From assembly GCA_949126835.1 (NCBI GenBank), contig OX421502.1:33250727-33314726 (forward strand): a stretch of DNA of 64,000 bases, given 5' to 3'. Both the position numbers and the translations under genes were made by a program. Below are positions 32,395 through 42,463 of the stretch, one piece after another. This stretch comes from Anisus vortex. Taxonomy: Eukaryota; Mollusca; Gastropoda; Planorbidae. The notes below the pieces were generated by a model. The model saw only the letters and a program-made list of their open reading frames with translations. It searched no databases and was not told where the DNA came from. Numbering within the stretch: position 1 is the first letter of the stretch; each line of letters starts with the position of its first letter.

Positions 32395-32895
32395 TTATCT
32401 TATACATTACAGACGCTGCTTCTATAAAGAAGATTATTGCGTCCTACGCTCATCCGTGGTCCGAGTCTAGTCTTGCATTTTTATTAATGTTTTAAATGAT
32501 GTTAGGTTATTGGTTTTCCTGGTTTGTTCAGGCAACCCATTCCATGCCCGAATGCCACTCGGGAAGAAAGAGTACTTATATGCATTTGTTCTCGCATAAG
32601 GGACAAGGAAGGTGTTTTTGTCTTTATGTTTATCTGAGCTTTGCAACAGATTGTTATTGGGTTGTATTTCTAAATTAGAGTTTAATGCCTTATGTATTAT
32701 TACTACTTTACTCTTTGCCCTTCTGTCCTCTAGTGTTTCTAGGTTTAGTGATTTGATTAATGGTGTTACTCTTGTCAATTTGGGAATATTCACTAGTTAT
32801 AAACCTTGCAGCTCTTTTTTTAATTTGTTCTAATTTTTTAATGTTTTCTTTAAGCAAAAATTGAATAGACCCAGTGCTTTTTTGTATATTTGTGT
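32395..32895 (-). mobile_element. LINE 3' fragment (Jockey/CR1-like C-terminus plus 3' UTR)
   Basis: Minus strand: KKRAARFITSEYSQI, then a frameshift near 32795, then LTRVTPLIKSLNLETLEDRR and YSFFPSGIRAWNGLPEQTR ending in FKTLIKMQD and a stop at 32467. These are the RAARF...L-x-L-x-TLE-x-RR and FFxxxxxxWNxLP blocks that close many non-LTR reverse-transcriptase ORFs. Downstream on the minus strand come an 80-bp 3' UTR and a repeated AAGAT tail (32385-32400). 5'-truncated and frameshifted. Confidence 0.75.
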
Positions 32896-35158
32896 AATAT
32901 AGTAGGCCTAGTCAATTATTGTTTTTATTTTTATTTTTTTGGAATGGAGAAAAAAATGGATGCGAAGGGGAAGTAAACAAGTAAAAACAAATAAACCACG
33001 AAAAGTAATTCTGCAGCTATTGCCCTTTAAGCAGTTCGGAAATGTACGGCTACTTGTGAGTAGGCCAACCTCAATCACGGAGGAAACGTATGCAATCGAT
33101 AAAGATATAGTTCAACCTTTTTATAATATTGACTCGAATAAAAACAAATTAACATGAATATTTAGCTACATAGATTTTCATATGAAACATTTTTTTTGAA
33201 AACTTTTTTTCAGAATTTTGTTCCGACTTCTTTTTTTTAAAGGGGGAGGTGTCATGGCTGATCACAGTAATTGGATGTAAACAATCATAGCTCATTATGG
33301 AGGTTATCAAGACCCCGCAGGTAAGCTGTGTTTTCTCGAGATAACAATTTGTATTCACAGAAAGTATATTAATTTTTTAGAATATGGGCCTCACGCGATA
33401 TTTTATTGTGTCATGTTAGACAGTTTTAAATAGGGAGGGACTAGACGCGATAGGATATGTTTTCGAAAACGAAAGTTGAGTTGAGTAGGCTAACTTTTTT
33501 CTATCTCGGTTGGTAGTGAGTAGTGGCAGACTTTGCGCATAACACTAGGTTATGCTAATTTTATCAAATACAAATTCAAGCTATCAGGAATGTGTTAACA
33601 TGGTGGTTCCATTAGTAAACATGCTCGTGGAAATGAAGGTTAGTAGACAATTATACTCAATGAATTAACTCAATTCAATAGTAGCAAAAGTAAAAGGCAA
33701 TATATATAGAATATACTAATAGGTATAGGCCTACTGGCTTATTATTTAATATTATAAATTATTCAATTTGAATCAATTGGTTAGAAAGTGAAATAGTTCT
33801 GGGTAAATTCTCCACAGACATTCTGAGACATTGACTTCTGTTTTGTCCAAATCCAAATTAAATCATTCGTTAATTTTCGATAAATGATTTTATAAATAGC
33901 TTATTCATGCATTTTTTGTTTGTTTCTTACTTTCAAGTTTCAGGGCATTCTAATCATTCTTGCCCACTTACTATACTAGTATTAGCCTATATCTATAATA
34001 TTTAATTACTTAATTATAATCAGACCAGAACACAGTTCACAGGCTTGTTAATTGTTCCTTATACTTATAATTTGTATGGCTTTTATTTTAAGCTTAATAT
34101 TACTAGGCCTATGGGTCCTAAACACTTATAGAAGTATAGTATAGGCCATATGTCCCTACTAATACACTAAAATAGCACAAGTTTCAGGCCTCGGCATTAG
34201 TTTGACTATAACATTCATTTATAAAGACCTATCTAATTAGGGGTTTATACTAAGTTTACACACACAAAAAACTATATAGCATATTATGTTTACCTTTTCA
34301 GTTGAATTATTTGGTTCTAGAGATTGTGTTATCTTATTTTTTCACCAGCCTTTTTCGGAATGGATAGTACACACATTTTTTTTTGTACTGTTAATAAAAG
34401 ACAGATGGATTTAGTGTTTGTGTGTGTGTAGAAAATCAATCCTTTTTTTTAAGTAGGCCCCTATTTGTCTACCTTATATATTTATTTTCCATGTCTGCTT
34501 CTTGCACACCGATTGCCTTTTTAATTTGAAGCTGAACTCAAGGTCTTATTGTTGTTTTTTAAAAGCAAGCTCTAGAATAAATATCGTCCCAATACAAGTA
34601 TCGTTATACAAATAAATAAAGAATATGATTTAACATATTTTAAGTTACAGTTTCTCTTTTGGACCATGACTAATAAGAGAAGTTACACATAACCCTTGGA
34701 CATTACATATAAAGGGGTTGTGTGGTCATCATACTTTACCCTACTGACGTCATGCATTCATAAATGCTCAGTAGACAATGAAATTTTAACCCAGGACCAT
34801 TGAAATAGCAGCTCAAACCACTGATGTTAGACCAATGAGCCCAACACACATGATAATTGCATTGTTGCATCATCAGATTATCAACTTTTTTTTACAGATT
34901 GCACTACTTTCATGGCATGGCAATATTCAGTTACCACTAATGGTTTAAAAAAATAGTCCCCCCCCCCCTTCCCCCGCCAGACCAACTCCAGACCTGGAAA
35001 CAAACCCGAGCCAGTTTGCCAGTCGAGCATGGTCAAGCCTAGCTACTGTGTCCCATAAGATGCATGGCATGGTATATCCTGTACCATTGGTAGAGCATGC
35101 TATCAAAGATATTTATTATAACTAATGATATCCTATTGTAGAGAACTATGGCACTTAA
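32896..35158. other. No firmly recognisable feature
   Basis: AT-rich DNA. A 72-codon plus frame (32939-33157) has mixed composition but no motif. A possible short first coding exon, ATG at 33297 reading MEVIKTPQ and ending at a strong donor CAG|GTAAGC (33320/33321), is the only gene-like signal and has no partner exon. A perfect CRE (TGACGTCA) is at 34745. Confidence 0.35.
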
Positions 35159-35428
35159 GTAAAGTACCAGTCGGACCGAATTGATCCATAGGTCCAATGA
35201 AGCAGCATTCACCAGTTTCTGTGGCCACGGCATACTAGGTGATTGTGTGGCCAGCACTATGCACAGCCGCCTTTACTTTACCCCAACTAATGTCAGGTAC
35301 CCATCAGAGCTGGGTAGACTCAGGGACACCCTCCAGACCCGGGAAAAAATCCTAGTCTGCACCAGGATTCGAACCCGGGACCTTCGGCTCGCCAGTCGAA
35401 CGCGCTGCCGCTCGGCTACCATGTCCCA
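35159..35428 (-). mobile_element. tRNA-derived SINE, family 1, copy f
   Basis: Minus-strand, nearly full length and well preserved. The head at 35428 is TGGTAGCCGAGCGGCAGCG, with B-box GGGTTCGAATCCTGG, body and tail as in the 30565 copy. CACTTA-like words flank both sides but are too short to prove a target duplication. Confidence 0.92.
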
Positions 35429-37480
35429 CTTACTGTCTGCCAAATACCTAAGCTCTCGTTGTAGGACTATGTGCTTCATTTTCAATTGGCCAGATATTTC
35501 ATGTTGCAATAAATCTTTTCTTTTTTTCTCTAGCATTTGAATGTGCAGTTATATTTAAACTTCATAAAAAAAAATTGATTACAAGATTTTGAAGTGATAT
35601 TGAGCTGTTGGTTTATTTTTTTTATTCGTTTGAATAGCCCATTTCATGCTCTGCTTCCACTATAGAAAAAATAGAACATTTATGAAGTATTCCAACGATA
35701 GAGAAAAATTGTTGTGCTTTGTCTCTAAGTATTCTATATGAGTATTGTGCTGTATTTCTTAGCTAGAAAGTTAATCATATAAATCTCAAAAGGAGTATGT
35801 ATGTATATGTTATCTACATATTGCATAATCTTTTTTAATACTAGACATAATGACATGAAATTTGCCAGGAACATTCTTTGTGTTACAGCGGTGAACACTG
35901 TCAAGGTTTTACATATTTTTTTTATGACCGCATTAGTCATTTTGGTTAAAAAAAATGAAAAAAAAATGAAACATTTGTTTCATGTTTAAATAGCCCACAA
36001 GATCTATAAACTTATTAACTTTGTAGCGCGCAATGCTTAAATTGCCGGGATCAGCCTAATATATAAATCAAACGTCACGAATGAACTTTGTGGATGAAGA
36101 GGGAAAAACTTCTTTCTTGTTCAATTTACCAAAAAATACTTTATCACCGCTTAAGACTATTGTGCTCATAACTACCCGTTAGATTGTATTTGAAATTTTT
36201 TTTTATCTGAACCAGGCACATATATGCTAGTTTTATATATTATTACTGCCTTTGTATTTTAATATTCTTTCCTGAAGTGTTTCTAAATTTTGATATTTAC
36301 TTATTGTGTTTCAATTGTTAGATGGGAATATTTACTTATAAAAATTAACTTACGGTACATCTCTTTCCTGTAATATTTTTTTAATCTCTTTTAAAATTAC
36401 TTTTTCTATAGTTGATGTGGCGCTTTTGTCAACATAATGATTCCATTACTGTCTGTTGTTAAAAACACCAAGTACTTTGCCTTTTACTTTGATGTACAGG
36501 TTTCCCATGTATAAAATAACCAGCATTTATTTCTTTGCTGTTTCTTTCCTTCTCTCAACAGTTGTTGACAGTTTTCTGTATGAGAACACAATGAGATTGT
36601 TGTGCTGTATAAGCATGTGTCAATTTATTGAAATAATCATGAGGGCAAGCAAACTATCACAGACAAAATAAAATACTTTCAACTTTCAACTATACACCTG
36701 ATTTATGAAAATTTTATGTAAAAACTGGGTTGAACCTTTTTTTTATGCTTTTTTCTCTGGGTCATATCAGTTAATTTTTTTAGTAGTTAACTTTTTTTTT
36801 TATACATTATCCGGTTTTGTAAGCCTTTGGATCTTATACTTATATTAATGCTTAGAAATATTTTTCACTAAATTAGAGTATATCAAAATCAAATATTATG
36901 CATACTTTTATTTAGTTGTGTTCTATTATTCGGCCTACATTTGTGGAGTTTAATTATTTGAATCTTTAAATATCTCAGAAGAAATTATTAATTGATCAAT
37001 CAATAAGTAATTTTGCAAGTTAGTTAAAATACATATAGTTATAGTAAGCATTAATCGTTTGTTTCAATATTAATGAGTGTTGCCAATATCATTCCTTTTT
37101 CAAAAACAAAAAGATGAAATTCGAAACAAGGGGACATAATTATGTCGACGCCTATTTCTATTGTTTTTGTACCAGTTATCTACCTTCGTCTAATATGCCT
37201 CTTGCTCATATTCACTGTATTAAAAATAAGTTTTTCTTTCAAAAATATCTTTAACCAATTATTATGTGTTCGTAATCAGTAGTTTTGGTTTGCAGTGTTC
37301 ATTTATCATTCCAGTGTAAGCTGTCTCTTATAGCTTTAAAAACTGCATAATGGCGTTATAATGGCGTAGACTAAACCAATACAAAACGGTAGTTATTTTT
37401 TTGTTCGGAGCCAAGGTCCGGTGTTGTGTTTACTTAGTATCTACAGTTTAAACACACCTTTTTCATTGCAATATATAGAT
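35429..37480. other. No recognisable feature
   Basis: AT-rich intergenic DNA with scattered T runs. No exon, TIR or LINE motif seen. Confidence 0.5.
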
Positions 37481-37620
37481 CGTTCGTTAAATAGATATAT
37501 CTAGATAGATAGATTGATAAATAGATACAGAGATAAATAGAGAGATAGATAAAATACATAGAGAGAGAGAGAGAGAGACGGAGGGGTAGGTAGTAGGTAT
37601 GTAGGTGGGTAGATATACAA
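37481..37620. repeat. GATA-type and GA microsatellite
   Basis: Repeated AGATAGAT/ATAGATA words (37484-37560), a GA run (37560-37580) and GTAGGTAGG words form a compound simple repeat. Confidence 0.8.
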
Positions 37621-38105
37621 GCTGTAATACAAATAGTATTGCCCGGAAAAGAGTTATTTCAATGAATTATACCAGCTGTATAATTAACGTATGCATAAAC
37701 CCAGTGGTGTAATATTGATAGAGTTTTGTCTATTCTCGGTTCATTTCTTTCGAAACCAAAAAATTTTCTTTAGCCGTCGTTACAACTACCGGTACATCAT
37801 ATAGTGTTTGTATTGCTGCGTTTTGTGTGTGTGTGCGTTCAGGGCAGCATGATATTTGTGCCTCTGATGCACGCGAGAGTCCCTCTATGCCTTACAAAGA
37901 GAACACAAAAAAAACAACGAAGGAATATATAACGTGCACAATGAAACAGTTACACCGCCCACCTCATCGGAATAGACCTGGTGGCTCCCGCCCCTTCCCC
38001 CCCCCCCGCCCCCACACGTCCACCAGTCATTTTCTTGAGTGGTCTGAGGACGGACTCTTACCCTGGACCCATTGATTGCGCTAATACTATTAACTCGATC
38101 TTTGG

Positions 38106-38150
38106 TCACGTGATGCTCCCGGGGGGGGGGGGGCTGTCTATATATAAATA
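38106..38150 (+). promoter_or_regulatory. Candidate core promoter: TCACGTGA E-box and TATA box
   Basis: TCACGTGA (38106-38113, a palindromic CACGTG E-box) is followed by a G run and TATATATAAATA (38139-38150). About 37 bp further is an ATG (38187) opening only a 20-codon frame (MLAAAEYLANQNYFLGSCFP). No downstream exon was found, so a real promoter is possible but unproven. Confidence 0.25.
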
Positions 38151-38386
38151 AAGAAGAGGCTGGTCCCCGGACGTGACAGAGAGCCCATGTTAGCCGCAGC
38201 GGAGTATCTGGCTAATCAAAACTATTTCTTGGGCTCATGTTTCCCATGATAGGGCATTTATTGTCTGGTGGCCCAGTGGCCCGGTCCTGTATCTAATGGG
38301 TTGAATGACTTTGTGGCATGTGTACTTCTAGGACTAAATGTACATGGACAGTGTTCATTTCTTCTCTTAGGCTAAAGTTAGTTGTC

Positions 38387-38860
38387 ATCTTATCTCTATC
38401 TCTCTCTCTCTTAGCTTTCTCTCTTTCTCTTCACATCTTTTTCTCTCCCTCTTCTCTCTCTCTCTCGTCGCCTTCTCTTTCTCTCTCCACCGTCTCTTTC
38501 CCTCTCTCTCTCTCTTTGCCTTCTTTTTGCTCTCTCGGACTCTCTCTCCCTCTTCTATCTTATATTTATTCATTTCTCTCTCTTCCTTTTTACGATCTTC
38601 GTCTCTATCTCTGTTTTCTCTTTTTTTCACTTGCTTTCACTCTTTCTCTCTCTCTCACTCTCTCTCTCTCTCTCTCTCTCATTCTCTCTCTCCATCTGTG
38701 TGTGCTTTTGTTCTTGAACCTCTCTATCTTTCTCTCACTCTCTTTTTATCACACTTTGTTCTCTCCCTTTCTTGTTCTCTATTAGTGCTCTCTTTTTACT
38801 CCCTTTCTCTCTCTATGCATCTCTCTCTCATTGTCCCCCTCCCCCTCTCACTGTCTCCGA
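38387..38860. repeat. Long polypyrimidine (CT/TC) tract
   Basis: Over about 470 bp the plus strand is almost all C and T, dominated by CTCTCT with interspersed TTT. Strand-asymmetric pyrimidine tracts of this kind can form triplex (H-) DNA. The Leu/Ser- and Arg/Glu-rich frames on the two strands are artefacts. Confidence 0.9.
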
Positions 38861-39760
38861 AACGAACACACTGTAAGTGATTGTTGAAACTCCCAGCCAT
38901 TTACCCTAGAACGTGGTTGAAATATTGGAAAGTGGACAATTATGTTTTTATTGAAAACTAGAAGCAACCAAAGACAAAGAAAACCTATTGGATCGGCTTC
39001 TTGACTTCTGGCCGAGTAAGAGTTTCTTCCCTTGTTGTTTTGATTGGCTCGCATTGATTGGTCACTTCTTTGGCCGGTTTATAAACCCAAGATTCAAATT
39101 AAGTCCTCATCGTCTGCAATGAAATTTTCAAAGAGATCGTAAAAAAATACAATAATTGATGAATAAATAGGTATAAAGTGTGTTGTTAGTTTAAGTAGGT
39201 CACTTTTTTTGGGAGAAGCCTAGTAGGCCTACGTCGTTATCAGCGTTATCTTTAGACAAATACATTTAAAGACAAGTTTAGTTTTAGAAACAATTTTAAA
39301 TATTGACATGTATCTAATTCTACAGCCAGGCTTTAAGTAAGTGACCACTGATTGTGGGCTATCTTCCATTTCGATTCATTTCCCCACATGGCAAACACAC
39401 ACACACATACTGTTGTAAGGAAGTCATTGGTGTCGAAGGGAAAAACATATGTGAGCACCACAAGTGACACCCACACGGGAAGGTACTGACACATACTTAT
39501 CCACATAACAGATGACAACTACACACATTGACACACGCATGCTGATACACACACGCGCTCTGTTTGCTATCACACAGAAACCCTGACAAAGAGTTACGGA
39601 CTCTCACACACACAGACAGACATATACCCACACACAGATATCCACGCACAGATTGAGACACTGACAGCCCAACGTACTGACCCCCCCCCCACACACACAC
39701 CCATCCACATCCACACGATTACACAAACACACACTGGCATCCACAACCTGCTAACACCCC
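38861..39760. other. Spacer with CA-rich sequence before the minisatellite
   Basis: No gene seen. From about 39390 to 39760 the sequence grades into CA-rich words (ACACACACAT, CACACACAG) that lead into the tandem array. Confidence 0.5.
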
Positions 39761-41160
39761 CACACATGACGCTCACACACAGTGGACCTCTCCCCCCACC
39801 CACAACTGCTCACACCCCCACACATGACGCTCACACACAGTGGACCTCTCCCCCCACCCACAACTGCTCACACCCCCACACATGACGCTCACACACAGTG
39901 GACCTCTCCCCCCACCCACAACTGCTCACACCCCCACACATGACGCTCACACACAGTGGACCTCTCCCCCCCACACAACTGCTCACACCCCCACACATGA
40001 CGCTCACACACAGTGGACCTCTCCCCCCCACACAACTGCTCACACCCCCACACATGACGCTCACACACAGTGGACCCCCCCCCCACAACTGCTCACACCC
40101 CCACACATGACGCTCACACACAGTGGACCTCTCCCCCCACACAACTGCTCACACCCCCACACATGACGCTCACACACATTGGACCCCCCCCTCCACAACT
40201 GCTCACACCCCCACACATGACGCTCACACACATTGGACCCCCCCCCCCTCCACAACTGCTCACACCCCCACACATGACGCTCACACACAGTGGACCCCCC
40301 CCCCCCCACAACTGCTCACACCCCCACACATGACGCTCACACACAGTAGACCTCTCCCCCCCCCACAACTGCTCACACCCCCACACATGACGCTCACACA
40401 CAGTGGACCTCTCCCCCCACCCACAACTGCTCACACCCCCACACATGACGCTCACACACAGTGGACCTCTCCCCCCACCCACAACTGCTCACACCCCCAC
40501 ACATGACGCTCACACACAGTGGACCTCTCCCCCCCCCACACAACTGCTCACACCCCCACACATGACGCTCACACACAGTGGACCTCTCCCCCCCACACAA
40601 CTGCTCACACCCCCACACATGACGCTCACACACAGTGGACCCCCCCCCCACAACTGCTCACACCCCCACACATGACGCTCACACACAGTGGACCTCTCCC
40701 CCCACACAACTGCTCACACCCCCACACATGACGCTCACACACATTGGACCCCCCCCCCTCCACAACTGCTCACACCCCCACACATGACGCTCACACACAT
40801 TGGACCCCCCCCCCTCCACAACTGCTCACACCCCCACACATGACGCTCACACACAGTGGACCCCCCCCCACAACTGCTCACACCCCCACACATGACGCTC
40901 ACACACAGTAGACCTCTCCCCCCCCACAACTGCTCACACCCCCACACATGACGCTCACACACAGTGGACCTCTCCCCCCCCCCCACAACTGCCTACACCT
41001 CCACACATGATGCTCACACACAGTGGACCCTCCCCCCCACAACTGCCTACACCCCCACACATGATGCTCACACACAGTGGACCCTCCCCCCCACAACTGC
41101 CTACACCCCCACACATGATGCTCACACACAGTGGACCCCCCCCCACAACTGCTCACACCC
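39761..41160. repeat. Minisatellite, about 25 copies of a roughly 57-bp unit
   Basis: Each unit contains CACACATGACGCTCACACAC, AGTGGACC, a variable C run (TCTCCCCCCA to about 13 C) and CACAACTGCTCACACCCCC. Units differ mainly in C-run length, G/T in AGTGG or ATTGG, and, in the last three, GATGCTC instead of GACGCTC and GCCTACACC instead of GCTCACACC. Proteins read from it (HTPTHDAHTQWT on one strand, VSVMCGGVSSC on the other) reflect the repeat, not genes. Confidence 0.95.
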
Positions 41161-41983
41161 CCCCCCCCACACACGCCCCGTGTTCTGAAGAAAGAATTGA
41201 TTGATCCCGCTGCTTCCACTGTTCCAGAGAGAGAGAGAAAGTAGCGAGAGGCAGTTATCTCGAGTCTGGCATCTACATTGAGACTTAACCGAGAACTCTC
41301 ACATAAAAAAAAAATCGTCGTCATCATCCTGTTCGACCCACCCGCCCCGCCATTCCTGCTACCCCCCCCCCTCCCCGCTCTTTCCCGTCTGCCCGTCTCA
41401 CTCGTCACATGACTTCATCTTGTCTCCCACGGTCACAGTCGATTGATTCCAACACAAGAGACAACTGGAGGCCCATCAGCTCACACTTGACGACCGGTGG
41501 CGTTCTTCTTTTATATCGGACTCTTTTATGATCAAGACATTCTCTGGGGGATATATATATCTATGTAAACTGCCAGTTCCAGACTTTTTCCCTTATCTAA
41601 TCCATGGATGGTAATACATCGGGCAGTGATATTGTGATGCCATGTGTGTTGGTGTAGTGTTGGTGGTGGTGGTGCTATACGAGTTTTTCATTAATTGATA
41701 TCGGATACGCGTATTTAAATGTTGTTGTTTTTAATGTGTTACAATTTAGAAAAGTTTCATTTTGTAGTCGGTCAGTTTTGAGTTATTCTTCCTATTCAAA
41801 ATAGAGATTTTAAAGTGTATTCTTGCATTTCTTATTTTGATTTTTAGTTTTCGAAAAAAAAAAATCAACAGCCAATAATAGTGAAGGTTTACGTAGGCTC
41901 GTGCAGTAGACATAGAATCAAAACAACAAAATCGTTTTTATTTTTCCTGTTTCCGAAAGTACTCGTCCGTCATACTGTTTCGA
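41161..41983. other. No recognisable gene
   Basis: It begins with a C run and AGAGAGAGAG repeat (41225-41240). The rest is AT-rich spacer up to the LINE 3' end. Confidence 0.5.
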
Positions 41984-42463
41984 CAATGAACAATGAACAA
42001 TGAACAATATTTATTAGCCACATAGTACATAGGTACAATAAAGGCATAGTCAAAAACATAAGAAAATTATAGCATTTGTGAATAATAAATTGAACAATAA
42101 TAGTAATACCAATATTAGTGATAAAAATGAAGGTAATAGAAAATTTATTAATTAAAGGTATCCTAAAAGAAAATTCAGGGGGGATAATTTAGTTTATAAT
42201 ACAATTTTTGGGGGAAAAAAACTAACAAAAAAAAAAAAAAAACAAAAAAAAAAAAAAAAAAAACTTAATTTACTAACATAGACATACAAGTACATCATTT
42301 TCATTAGACCTGCACAGCATTAACATAGTGAGAACAAACATTTAAGAAATCATTCACAAATTTTTCTTGCGGCTTAGTATATTACATTTCTTCTACGACT
42401 ATCTCTCATTAGCATAGTGACAAACCAACAAGTTAAAATACTTAAACATTTCTAACCTATTTT

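Noticed and set aside
38318..38880. 155-codon Ser/Leu-rich frame and opposite Arg/Glu-rich frame
   Set aside because: Generated by the CT-rich simple repeat, not by coding selection.
39831..41146. Overlapping frames on both strands encoding repetitive His/Thr/Pro or Cys/Gly/Val proteins
   Set aside because: All are products of the 57-bp minisatellite; frames open and close with C-run length.
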